NCBI GenBank assembly: GCA_963922205.1
Contig: CAWUHX010000039.1
Coordinates: 1,178,001 to 1,242,000 of the forward strand
Direction: 5' to 3'
DNA length: 64,000 nucleotides
From: Romanomermis culicivorax
Lineage: Eukaryota > Nematoda > Enoplea > Mermithida > Mermithidae
Numbering within the stretch: position 1 is the first letter of the stretch; each line of letters opens with the position of its first letter. A program made the translations under genes and the position numbers. The notes below the pieces were generated by a model. It was given only the letters and a program-made list of their open reading frames with translations, ran no database searches and was not told the DNA's origin. Below are positions 47,561 through 57,565 of this stretch, piece after piece.

Positions 47561-49306
47561 TTAGTGGAGGCGGCGGGGTACTGTATATTTTCGTTGTGCT
47601 CGATTTGGCGTTGGGGCTTTTGGTGTTGTCGTTTTGCGATTTTGGGCTGGGGGGGGTGGCCGGTTTGAAATCTGAACGGTCTGTAAAACTTTAGAAGTTG
47701 AGTTATGGGATGGGGTTTGGACTTGCTTACTTGTGGGGGTCGGTAGCAATGTTTGGCGGGGGCGAAATTGGTAGGGTTCAGGGGTCAGGCCATGGAGAAG
47801 GGATAACAAGTTGCGGCCTGTTTTCGACGGGGTTTCGGGGGCGGTGGGCGGCGTAGTGTCTTGTTTTCGGGGGATCTTGTAGCCTACGGGGATGGTGGGC
47901 GGCGATTTTTCGATCTTTGCGGCTTCAGGCGTGGGGGGTGGTGACATGGCGCACCAATCGGGTACGTCCAGATCAAGGACGTATTCGTCACTACGGCGGT
48001 GGGTGTTGGGCATGATAGTTCCTAAAGTAGTCTGAGGGCCGTTAGTTATGGCGGGTAATTTTGAGTAAAATGCAGGGTCGTCAATGTCCATGAGGGGTTG
48101 GGGTTGCCTATACTCAATGCAATTTTGAATATTACGACTTTGCTGATTTGGGCAATACCTGCTTGTATGACCTCTCTGCTTGCATATAAAACATTGAAAA
48201 TTGGAGTGGGGTTTTGAAGGGCAGTTATCTGATCTATGTCCTGTTTGGGAGCAGTGGATGCATGGGCTTTTACAATCACGTGTACTGTGATTATTACGGA
48301 AACAGATTGTACATGATTTTCGGGTGCCTACTGATTTACAATTACGAGCTACGTGTCCGATTTGTCCACACTGGAAGCATGTGGGTTGCCTAGGGGTGGT
48401 ATTGTTCCTGTAAGCATTATTCCTGCTGAAAGTATTATTACTGAAATTGTTGTAGCTACTTTGTTGTGGGGGTTGAGGTTTTTGTTCGATCTGCAACTGT
48501 AAATCTTTTACTTGTTGTTCTAACTGATGCAAAAGATCCTGTTGGTCTGTATTTTTCGTTAGGGAAAAGATGGGTTCGGGTTTTGAGGGTATGAAAGGAA
48601 GGACGTTAGACTTTAACTCATTTCTAAGAATTTGCTGTTCAATGTAAGCTGCTTCGTCTGACATTTCTTTTAGAGTTGTGAATCTTCTATACTTAATTGC
48701 TTCCCTGATTTCGTTTTGCATGCCTTCTACAAAGAGGGGTTTTATGATCATTTCTCGTGCGTCTGTGTTAAAGTTAGGGTAGGCGAGGGTTGCGAGATGT
48801 TCTAGATCAAATAAGAATTCCGTTACTGTTTCTGATCGCTTTTGTTTTCTTTCGCGTAAGAATTGTTGATGTAGCTCATTATCTCTATTGTTTGGGAAAA
48901 ATGTCTGTAATGCGACTTTATACTGCTCGTATGTGTGGGGAGGGTTTTCGGAATTTGCTAAGCTTTTGAACTTTGCTAACGCGGCTCCTCCTAAATGAAT
49001 TTCTAAACATGCCAACTTTAACTGTACGTCTGTATCTTTCATGCCTTGGAGTGCCATGAATTGTTCTAATCTTTTGTTCCATTCACCAAAATGTTGGGTC
49101 ACGCCGCCTGTGAATACTGTAGGTTTCGCGTAGAAATTGTTTGCCATGTTATTACGAATGTTTGCTGTTCTTAGATCGTCTATTAGGGTAGGGTTTACTG
49201 TATTCTGATTCAATTGTGTGCGTAGGGTACGAAAATGTTCGGAAAACAAATCGTTTATCTGTTCTCTAACGATTTCTCCTAAATGATCTTGCGTTTGGTG
49301 GGTCAT
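47561..49306 (-). CDS. gag: Gag with four zinc knuckles
   Basis: 581 codons from ATG at 49306 to TAA at 47561. Residues about 60-225 resemble the retrotransposon capsid domain (FGEWNKRLEQFMALQG, then LQTFFPNNRDNELHQQF). A Gln/Asn-rich stretch precedes four CCHC knuckles at about 310-323, 332-345, 349-362 and 372-385 (CFQCGQIGHVARNC and variants), more than the usual one or two. The C-terminus is Pro/Thr-rich. The next ORF lies in the +1 frame and remains open upstream across at least 100 nt of the gag end, with no ATG of its own. Gag packages element RNA into virus-like particles. Confidence 0.93.
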   Translation of the reverse strand: MTHQTQDHLGEIVREQINDLFSEHFRTLRTQLNQNTVNPTLIDDLRTANIRNNMANNFYAKPTVFTGGVTQHFGEWNKRLEQFMALQGMKDTDVQLKLACLEIHLGGAALAKFKSLANSENPPHTYEQYKVALQTFFPNNRDNELHQQFLRERKQKRSETVTEFLFDLEHLATLAYPNFNTDAREMIIKPLFVEGMQNEIREAIKYRRFTTLKEMSDEAAYIEQQILRNELKSNVLPFIPSKPEPIFSLTKNTDQQDLLHQLEQQVKDLQLQIEQKPQPPQQSSYNNFSNNTFSRNNAYRNNTTPRQPTCFQCGQIGHVARNCKSVGTRKSCTICFRNNHSTRDCKSPCIHCSQTGHRSDNCPSKPHSNFQCFICKQRGHTSRYCPNQQSRNIQNCIEYRQPQPLMDIDDPAFYSKLPAITNGPQTTLGTIMPNTHRRSDEYVLDLDVPDWCAMSPPPTPEAAKIEKSPPTIPVGYKIPRKQDTTPPTAPETPSKTGRNLLSLLHGLTPEPYQFRPRQTLLPTPTSKQVQTPSHNSTSKVLQTVQISNRPPPPAQNRKTTTPKAPTPNRAQRKYTVPRRLH

Positions 49307-49535
49307 TCTTGGTTTACGTTGGGATTTCTGCTTAAATGCTTCAATTTTTGCTTCACGCTGTATTCGTTTAAATGTATCGCTTAATGCTTCGTTGGAGGGG
49401 GTTTCCAGTTTGCTTAATACGAATACCGTCTTACTGTAGGAAATGATTACTACTGTATTACTAATGCTTCTAAACGCCCGGATAAGAGTACACCTAACTG
49501 GGGGCAGGGAGTTCCACTGGTTAACGTAACGGTAC
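49307..49535 (-). other. untranslated leader between PBS and gag
   Basis: About 230 nt of the element RNA leader. No separate ORF. A splice donor for an env message, if any, would be expected here or in early gag; I could not pick one out. Confidence 0.6.
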
Positions 49536-49543
49536 GGTCACCA
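49536..49543 (-). promoter_or_regulatory. candidate tRNA primer-binding site
   Basis: Element strand TGGTGACCG begins 5 nt after the 5' LTR. TGG at the start complements the CCA end of a tRNA. The tRNA species is not established; the first eight bases are compatible with several tRNAs ending GGTCACCA. Confidence 0.6.
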
Positions 49544-49548
49544 AAATA

Positions 49549-50408
49549 TGTAACGACCAGATTTCTGTGAGGTACTTTACTTGGACCAATCGGTCGATAC
49601 GGCGGGGCAAATACGGGGGACGGGGCGAACGGTTACAACAAACAACGGGTAATTCGACGGTCGCTTGAACGTCGACAAATAAAACGCGCTTCGAATAAAA
49701 ACGGATGGGGGCCTCGGTTTAAATGCTTTCGAATAGTCGGCCGCTTGCAAATGTATAAAGACGGGGGCGAGCGCGGAAAAACACAAGAATAAGAATCAGA
49801 ATATAATAACCAAAATCACGCTTTGCTTCTTCTTTTATACGGCGATTTTGGCCACTCCCTGGACGCTGCGGGAGGTCGAGCTTCTGTCCATTTTCTTCCG
49901 CCAATCGTCGTTTCCGGCTACGCTTTTCATGCTTTCTTAACTACGCCTCTCTAATGCTTTTCTGGTACTGTATGCTTTCTGTGCTTTGCTTGCTTTCTAC
50001 GGTGGGCTTGGCCACACCTCTGTGCTTCTGTGCATGCTTCCTGTATCGGTTTCTCTGTATATACTCGTTTTGTGGGGCCGCCGCTACTGTTACACTTGAG
50101 ACTACTGTACGGCGGGGCTTCTACATATTTTACTGTGTGCAGGTGTTGTTTACGATTTTTACTGGGGATTACGGTAGCTGTGGAATGTGTAGTTTAGTGT
50201 GGGTTCTAGGGGAACAGCTGCCGTTTGTGCAAATTAATTAGGGCATCTTAATTGGGCTACCGGGGTGTGAACGGATCAAAATAAAGTACTTCACGTAATT
50301 TTGTAGGAATGTTTGGGTGTGAATCCCAGACATCCTTGAGACGATAAAATGTGAAAAATAAAATAATATCTAATAAATGTCTATTACATACAGTATGCTA
50401 CATATTTA
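49549..50408 (-). repeat. 5' LTR, missing 27 bp at its outer edge
   Basis: Same as 41158-42017 (offset 8391) at all positions compared. It should continue with the CAGTACTG...CGTTACA end present in the 3' LTR, but instead passes straight into the duplicated host segment at 50409. Confidence 0.9.
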
Positions 50409-52747
50409 GATCAGGATGCTGTATAATATCAAGAATGTTTTGCCCCACCATTAAGAGCTCCTAATTTGAATAAAATTGTGATTAACAGTATTTCCATTTA
50501 AATATTCTGTTTTATTCCATAAAATACCGGGTATATTAAACTAACGAATAATCAGGGTTATTTGTCTGCTAGCTGTAGAGCAATAGATCATTTCAGTACC
50601 CTCAAAAAAGAACTTATATCCCATTGGAAACGCTCATTTCGGAATTCGCTCAATTGAGAATTTGCCCACTTGGAAATACTTGAGAATTCGCTCAATTGGG
50701 AATCACTCACATGAAAAATTCGCTCAGTTGGGAATTCGCTCTTCAGCTCAATTAGGAATCACGCACATGAAAATACCCCGACCCCTTGGCCATATACACA
50801 CTATATCAAAAGTTGAGAACTCTTGAAAAACCCACAATGGAAAAGATGGAAGTCTTTTTTCAATTTCCAAGTTCCACAGCGTTCTGAAATTAATTAAACC
50901 TATTCATTTCTCCTGTAGAATTTTTGTATATACACTGCACGTTTTGCCAGCTCTGAGTTTTTACGCAGACTCCGTAGTCATTACTGTATTGCGTATCCGA
51001 AATTGGAAAGTGTTATCATTGCACCATTCGGAGCCACCGTTTTTTTTCCTCGAAGATTTTTTCCACATGAGAACCGGACCCAAAATTTTTTTCCTCATTT
51101 TCCAAAAATTTTCCTTATTTTTGAAAACGCTTATAATGTGGCTACGGATGCTTTTTTATGCATTTTATGAGCCTACCCAAGTATTTTGTTGTATTTGTAG
51201 TCAGAAACCTGCAAAAATGAGGAAAAAAATTGAGAAAATTAGGGTTATGTTAGTCAAAAAAAGCCAATGAAGAATATATTGGTGTTCTATAGGAGCAGAT
51301 AAAGCAAGTTAACGATAGAGTTGTCATGAATTTATCCGCTATCAATATTACTGTGATTCCGATTAGAATCATCTAATTTTATTTAGTTCTTGGTCTGGCG
51401 CGGAGCGCCGAAAAAATTTTTGGTTTTTCACTTTCTAAAACGCTGAAAAATCAATCTCTCCAGCAGACAATTCGTGAACAAAAGTTTTAAAATCGCAGTC
51501 TAAAATGATGTCTTCAATTTCCACTTTCAATAAACGCAAAAGTTCAGATTGCAAGCTTTTAAAAAATTCCAATCATCGAGAGAAAAAATGGAGAGAATTG
51601 ATGAATAATCTCTCCTTTCGGCGACATAATTGATTGTAAACGATTAGAAAATGAAACGAGCTAGCTTGATTGATAGAAACTGTTGAGCATTAATAAGTAA
51701 GTCGAAGTAAATATGCTAACGGCCGCGCCTGATAGAATATAGTTATCATTATACCCATGACCGGCGCGAAGCGCCGGAAAATTTTGAGATTTCGACCTTT
51801 TAATGTCCACCAAAACGCATCTTTTCGGTTTAAAGTTCCCTAAAATTTTTTCCACAGTGAGAACCATACCCAAAATTTTTTTCCATTTCGAAATTTTTTT
51901 CCTCAAAAGACCCCATTTGAGGAAAAAAACGGTGGCCAAAACTAACCTTCTAGCGCCGCCATCAACCGGAATTCGGAAATCATACTTTTCTTCGTTTTTT
52001 TCTGATCTTAAAGGAAAAACTGTTTTTTTCCACAGTTGCAGTTGTGGAACAAAAATTTGAAATTTTCATAGAATTGAGCATATTTCTTCATATGTTTAGG
52101 ACATAACTGTAAGACCTCCGACCAGTTGGCGGGGGCGGGGCTGGTGGAAAAAAGTCGAAATTTTTCCCAAAAAAGGCCAAAAAACATACACTTTTTTGCA
52201 AATTTTTTCATTTTTTACAAACTTGGGGGGTTAGATGATGTTGGGTACATGGTTGGCCAAGTTGGGAGGCCCCCAACCCCCCAAGTACAGGTATGGTTTA
52301 GGAGAAATTCAGTCATCGAGAGACCAAAGATTGTATTCAGGGTTTTTTTCACACCCAAATTTCGGGCTGTGCAACCAAATTTTTTCTCCCAAGTTGCACA
52401 GTGCAACTTGAGGCCTGACTGCTCTCTTAATTAGGTTATAGGGTTTTCTGTCCGGAGATGCATTGTTATGCATTCTAAAATGGAAAAAAAGTAAAAATTT
52501 TCTGGCACCGCGCGCCGGGTTTCAGTTCATTTATAATTTTCTATATTATTCTAGTGCGTGATTAAAAAAGGTCATTCTAGTTACTGTTTATAGGTTCTAA
52601 TTATCATCATATTAAGGACAAATGTTTGATCCTGTTTTATTTTTTGACGAATTTGATGAAAACTAACATTTTTCTTGACAATTTTCCAAAAAATTTTTCG
52701 CCATCTTCATGAAAATTTTGAGTTTTGACTTTCATGTGATTCAAATA
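50409..52747. repeat. host repeat X, right part
   Basis: The first 51 bp repeat 41107-41157. Then 50460-51010 matches 61609-62160, 51942-52020 matches 62297-62385, and 52244-52747 matches 62392-62896. About 900 bp in between (51031-51941) has no counterpart in the other copy and contains two further GGCGCGRAGCGCCG hairpins. Ends abruptly at the start of retrotransposon copy H. No gene. Confidence 0.8.
50636..50765. repeat. minisatellite of AATTCGCTCAATTGGGAAT-like units
   Basis: About five imperfect 18-25-bp units with GAATTCGCTCA cores; same array at 61786-61915. Confidence 0.75.
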
Positions 52748-53875
52748 TCCCCCATTGATCGAGGTGGTCTAGGCTTCACGATGTCATCCATAGAACTGAA
52801 TCTGCACTTGGTCATGAATATTTTCTACTTCCTGACTAGCCCTAGTTCCAAAATACAACATTATATGAAAAATCTATTAGCTGAAACTGTAGAACGTTGG
52901 ATTAAAACAGTGCCCTCTGAAAAGGAATTATATGATTTTCTGAATGGTGTTACAACTGGAAAATTCCATATTTTCGCCTCATCGAATGGGGGTGATTCTA
53001 GAAGTCTGCTGAAGCGAGCTCGAGCAGCCATGGGGGCTCTGCAAAAACATATCAATTTGCAGTTCTGTTTGCTATCTACAGGAAAAATGGCCTTAAAATT
53101 ATTGCTGAAGGGCAAAACTTACATTTTTGATCAAAACTTTCGTTAAACGGCATTTCAGCTAGTCAGAAAAGCTATAGACGAGGCACAATATCATGAGCTA
53201 TGCCAAAATTTTCCCAACCAAGGAAAGGTCCTCCAATGTGTAGCTGTGGACAAGGCCAACAATAGCTTCACTAAAGATGGCAAATATATTTCATTCTCTA
53301 GTTTCAACTTTATTCACCGTGCCCGCTTAAATTTACTGCTGGTGAACTGTAATCCATCTAATCCTGGCAGAAATCCTCGTGAGCAGCAGTGTTGTAGGTG
53401 CAGATATAAGCAGGAAACCCTATCACATATATTATGCCTCTGCAAAATGCACTTAAGCTCTGAAATCTTGCAACATCACAATGCATTTCTGGATCATGTG
53501 GTTAAAACTGTCCAAAACACAAATCAGGGCTGAAAAATCTACACTAATCAAGTGTGCAATGTTGCTGGACGGAATGTTCGACCCAATCTGGTTGTCATTA
53601 ATGAAAAAGATAAAATTGTGGACATTATTGATGTAACCTGCCCATTCGAAAATAGCATCAATTCCCTCATCCAGGATCGGGTTAAAAAACAATTGGTCTA
53701 TGAGCCTGAAATGAAAGCCTACCAGGCATTGGGCTACCTTGTTTTTGCTGATGCCATAGTTGTGGGTTTTTTTGGAACATGGGATAAATTCAACAACAGA
53801 GTCCTCCAACACATTGGGACCTCGCCTAAATACTTGAATCTCATGAAAAAAATTTGTTGTTCAGGTAACTATTGA
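52748..53875 (+). pseudogene. RT C-terminus and endonuclease of copy H, inactive
   Basis: Frame 52748-53146 (RT thumb) ends in TAA at a C-to-T-type change after DQNFR. Frames 53246-53533 (knuckle, CCRCRYKQETLSHILCLC with the His/Cys pattern altered) and 53552-53875 (endonuclease) follow. The endonuclease PD motif reads RPN instead of RPD, removing an acidic catalytic residue. A stop replaces the Cys codon after NTNQG. Confidence 0.85.
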
Positions 53876-54181
53876 ATTTTCCAAAGATATATATTGGAAA
53901 CACATTCTAGCCCAGAAGCCTCATGCCATGTAGCTCTAGTTCCCGACCATTTTTTATGATTGTAAACTTCAGTCCCGTTTTACTTCAATGGTCGATCTAT
54001 TTTACCAAAATTCATTTTCTTTCCATCCATTGACATTTTTTAAATTCGCTTTTAACTTTTGAAATTTTGGCTTTACTTTTGAATTTTATCCCTATCAAAT
54101 TTTAATGCAAATCTTCCTTTACTTTTTTAACATTAACCACTGACGGCCATACTAACGGTGAAATTGTATGCTTTGTTTTAG

Positions 54182-55035
54182 CTGTATCATCCGTGCTGAC
54201 CATAAAACCGGCACTACTCCGTCCCTTCGCAGATTTCCGTATGGGCATCACGACTAAGGATTTGCCCATATTTGTAGAGAAAGTTATCTGCCTAGTCGGT
54301 GGCAACAACGATACATCTGAAAAATGTTCGACCGACAAAAATAATAGTATTTCGAACAATGAGTTTACTAAAAATGGGAAAGTTGCCCCAAGTTCATTGC
54401 TAGTTTGTGACGCTGCCCCTTTGGGGAATGCACTAAATCATATCCATCCACCGGCCACTTTTCCCTCAATTGACAGTTTTCGACCCTGTTGGCTGATCAG
54501 AGACAGCCAAATCAAGGAAGTCCAATACAACAGCCGTGGCTGTGTTGGAACTTGCCTTCGTGGCAAAGGATTTGTTGAGCTTGCTGGGGTTGTAAAGTTA
54601 GTTCATACAGTGCCTAGCACCGTACAGTTCATAGCCCTAGTATTTGGAACCGTCGATGTCCGCAACAACTGGGCTATTTCGAATGTTCTCCTTAGCATTA
54701 GAAGCATAGTTGCTTATTTCAGTAATGTTCTTGGATACCAAAAACAGATTTTTATTTGCACGGTTCCACTTTTCGAAGCGCAGGACCTAAATTGTGCTAT
54801 TCTATGTGAAATCCGCAAGAATCAATCTTTAAAAAATGTTTTTCCGATTGATCTACTTAAACATTTATTGTTGCATAATTAATCTTCTTTTTTTGCAGCA
54901 GATAAGTACCATTTGAACCATTCCGGTACTATTGAAATGTGCAAGTTATTGGCGAGTCGGTCGTAATTTTTTTTTCTTTCTTTTTTCCGTAACTTGCGTG
55001 AGTTGGGACGTTTAGCCCATGTTTTTCCATACTAA
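54182..55035 (+). pseudogene. SGNH/GDSL-like ORF of copy H, inactive
   Basis: Opens right after the TTTGTTTTAG acceptor-like site (54181). It reads CWLIRDSQ where copy F reads CWLIGDSQ, has an extra stretch of about 14 residues near codon 37, and hits TAA after LLLHN before the block V region (ADKYHLNHSGT, split by the stop). Confidence 0.85.
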
Positions 55036-55187
55036 AGCCGGCTTTTTTATGCACTTGTTTATCTTTTGATTGTTTGTTTTTCATTCTGCGTTTATCACAT
55101 GTTTTTCATTCTCATAAACCTTATGGCCGTCACTTTACATTTGTTTAGTATTCAGGTTATTATATATGATTCGTTTCAATAAAGTGA

Positions 55188-55346
55188 ATCTGTTCTTATC
55201 AGCTTAATCTCTGATACGTGATCTACCCGATCACAATGAGATTATTCGGAGCATAGCGGGTGCGTAAGGCTTGCTCTACCTCTGCTGGGGGTGGTCCTGG
55301 TATTGCAGTATCTCCGGGTTCAGCCCAGTTCCCTAGGGGGGACACT
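55188..55346 (+). pseudogene. U2 snRNA 3' fragment downstream of copy H
   Basis: ATCTGTTCTTATCAGCTTAA through CTCCGGGTTC to the terminal stem-loop. The Sm-site region is damaged (ATTATTCGGAGC, with part of the GATTTTTGGACCTTGG segment missing). Confidence 0.88.
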
Positions 55347-55398
55347 TAATTCTCTGACCTGCCCTAGGATCAGATAGTGGATGCTAGCAGTTGAACTA
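55347..55398 (+). other. start of U2 3' flank, interrupted by the mariner
   Basis: Short flank ending GTTGAACTA. It resumes at 59122 (TAGTAGCTGC), matching the uninterrupted spacer at 28393, so the mariner inserted here at TA. Confidence 0.65.
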
Positions 55399-55419
55399 CA
55401 CTACCAGGTGAAACTAACC
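55399..55419 (+). repeat. left terminal inverted repeat of the mariner
   Basis: 21 bp, one mismatch (T against C) to the right end. It contains the stop codon (TAG on the minus strand) of the passenger gene. Confidence 0.9.
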
Positions 55420-57414
55420 CTCAAAAATTCGTGTCCTGGAAAAATCATTTCTCTACTAGACTCGTTCAAAAGTTTAAAATTTTCGGACAAAGCTTTTGTA
55501 TTTTCTGCAGATATTTTAGTGTACTCCAAAATTTCTTTCATGGTATTTTTCGTTTCAATCAGATTTGAATTTACTTGCTTCAATAAATCCTCTGATACCA
55601 ATGCTGATTTCGAGGGAATCGAAGTCGAGTTTTCATTCAGACTTTTGTAGGCACCAAAGACTGATAAAGCCAGGTTTGAGTCGTCACTGATAGTTGATGC
55701 TGGTGGACTACCTGTAGGAGAAAGCTGATTTTAAATTAAGCCAGTAATGCTTCTTATGAATTGATAAATGATAAAAAATCCAGTTTTCTGGTTTCATATT
55801 TTATTTTTTAATGCACAATTGCAGCAAGTCCAAAATTGCTGTTACATGAGAATTTACATGAGAAGTACATGAATTTACATGGAAATTTATCAGTTTCATG
55901 TGGAAATGTTAAACATTTTGAGAGAAAGAATTGTACTGGAACCCCTAGAATTTTTATGCTCTGCGTGTATGCATTTACCTATTCATTTAAAAAGTCAACA
56001 CAAGGCATAATGTACCTGTCCTTTTTCTTTTCTCAATTTTGCCGTTTTCTATTCTTTGCTTCTTCTGCTTTTTTGCTTCATCTTTTAATTTCTTTTACTC
56101 ATTTTTTCGTTTTTGTGAATTTTTTCTAAATTTTTTGAATTCTTTGTATATTTTTTAAATTTTTGTCAATTTTAAAATTTTTTTAAAAAATTTCTTCGAA
56201 TTTTTTTTTTTGCTCAATTTTTGTATTTTTCGGAAATTTTTTTATCTTTTGTAAATTAGCTTTTAGTGCAAATTTTTCTTTTTTTTAATTTTATTCTTAT
56301 TTTTTGTAAATTTTTCAATTCTTTTTCGGAAATTTTTTCAATATTTTTATTTCCGTAAATTTGTTTTATTTTTTTCAAATTTTGCATTTTTCTTTATTTT
56401 TTGTGAATTAAAATTTTTTTGTATTTTTCGTAAATTTTCTCAATTTTCTTTTATTTTTTTTGTAAATTTCTCTTATTTTTCGTAAATGTATTTTTCAATT
56501 TTTTCGAAGTTTTGTAAATTTTTTGTAAATAGTTTTTTTAATTCCTAGGAATTTTTTTTATTTTCTTCGAATTTTCTTTAATTTTTCGTAAATTTTTTCT
56601 ATATTTTTTTGAATTTTTTAGTTCGTTGTATATTTTTGAAAGCTTAACCCTTGGATAAAAAGTCCAAGGGCCCCCTTGGAAAATTCTTGCCGTGCATGTC
56701 TGATTTCCACTCTGATGTTCAGTACTTTATTCTTTTTATGCAGTTCATTTTCCTCTTCTGTTCTTCTTCCTCTTTCCCCTTTTTCAAAAACTAGCACGTT
56801 TTTTGATAAAAGCTGACCAAGAGGCCTGAAAGTGAGATGGGCGTCAAAGTACAACGGGCACCTGAATGGGATGGGGGCCAAGTTGAGGCAACAGTCTTAC
56901 ATCAGTGCTTTATATCTTATAAGAAATATATAAAATCATTTACCCCAAAAATATGTAAAATCCGTTTGGTTGGCTTCAATATGGACAGTTTTTGAGCAAA
57001 TGGCGTCGTCGGCTAATTCTGCTTCGGCTGCATTTCGTTTTCCTGGTTTAACTATAACTTTTTCGACAATAAAGTCCTCTACAATTCCCGTCCGAAAATA
57101 GTTCTGTTCAATTTTTTTAATTTTGCCGAATTCAGTCGAAATAAAAAGAATTTCGCCCCAGTAATCGCCATCGTAAGGTCTGGGAAGATGAGCTAAAACT
57201 TTGTCGCCTACAGTGACGTCGCCAGGGCACGAAAATATGGTCTATCGATTGAATTTGGTTTTTTATATTGACGAATACAATGCTGCTTGATTACGCAAGC
57301 AAGTCCATCTTCATCCAACTTGATCAGAAAAAATGTCGTCGATGATTTTTTCTGTTCCAATAGTGCTTTCCTCCTAACCGATACTCCAATATCTGTGGCT
57401 TGCTCATTAGACAT
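55401..57414 (-). CDS. passenger gene of the mariner, multi-exon, function unknown
   Basis: Exon 1 starts at ATG 57414 and runs to about 56944, where GGTAAATG is a donor. It encodes FFLIKLDEDGLACVIKQHCI and, after a one-base frame change near 57236, VGDKVLAHLPRPYDGDYWGE. This has a Tudor/chromo-barrel-like flavour and resembles leader regions of some BEN-domain proteins; neither is confirmed. The last exon (55711-55401), after CTCCTACAG, encodes a Ser/Thr-rich stretch then a helical coiled-coil-like segment (LVSEDLLKQVNSNLIETKNT) and stops inside the left TIR. One or more middle exons (perhaps around 56825-56650, Glu/Lys-rich) are unresolved. A role as accessory to transposition is conjecture. 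Confidence 0.6.
55980..56640. repeat. T-rich low-complexity tract (intron of the passenger gene)
   Basis: Continuous ATTTTT/TTTTTGTAAATTTT-style repetition over about 650 bp, with no coding content. It lies between the middle and last exons of the leftward gene. Confidence 0.8.
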
Positions 57415-57565
57415 TGTGACAAATTTTGTGAACGCACGGAAATATTTTTTCAGGAAAAATGATGCTTTCTCTTTTGTAGGTTTGATTTCTGTTTGTCATC
57501 TGTTTCTTTGTTGGACTGAGTATCTGTTGTTTTTCCGTTTCTTAATTACCAAAGTTTTTTCTAGC
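57415..57565. promoter_or_regulatory. putative bidirectional promoter of the mariner
   Basis: 151 bp separate the two divergent start codons. No TATA box is certain. Assigned by position only. Confidence 0.4.

Larger units (their letters stand above)
41158..50408 (-). mobile_element. Ty3/gypsy-type LTR retrotransposon with env-like domain between gag and pol
   Basis: This is a 9.25-kb element on the minus strand. The 5' LTR is at 49549-50408, PBS at 49536, gag at 49306-47561, the env-PR-RT-RH-INT ORF at 47544-42076, a polypurine tract at 42045-42057 and the 3' LTR at 41158-42044. The two LTRs read the same wherever compared and both long frames are uninterrupted, so the insertion is young. 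The integrase-last order (RT, RNase H, INT) is the Ty3/gypsy order. No chromodomain is seen after INT. Confidence 0.95.
52748..55187 (+). mobile_element. U2-type non-LTR retrotransposon copy H, 5'-truncated, plus strand
   Basis: It starts abruptly inside the RT thumb region (ATCGAGGTGG) and runs through knuckle, endonuclease, SGNH ORF and a tail ending CAATAAAGTG, joined to U2 at 55188. It is opposite in orientation to copies A-G. Its 5' boundary cuts into host repeat X and corresponds to no element end, so it is a truncation or rearrangement breakpoint. Confidence 0.88.

Noticed and set aside
50636..50765. Possible CRISPR-like array of GAATTCGCTCA units
   Set aside because: Units are imperfect and adjoining, with no unique spacers, in a eukaryotic repeat; it is a minisatellite.
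55188..55346. Second functional U2 gene
   Set aside because: It lacks the first ~35 nt including the branch-recognition segment, and the Sm-site region is damaged.
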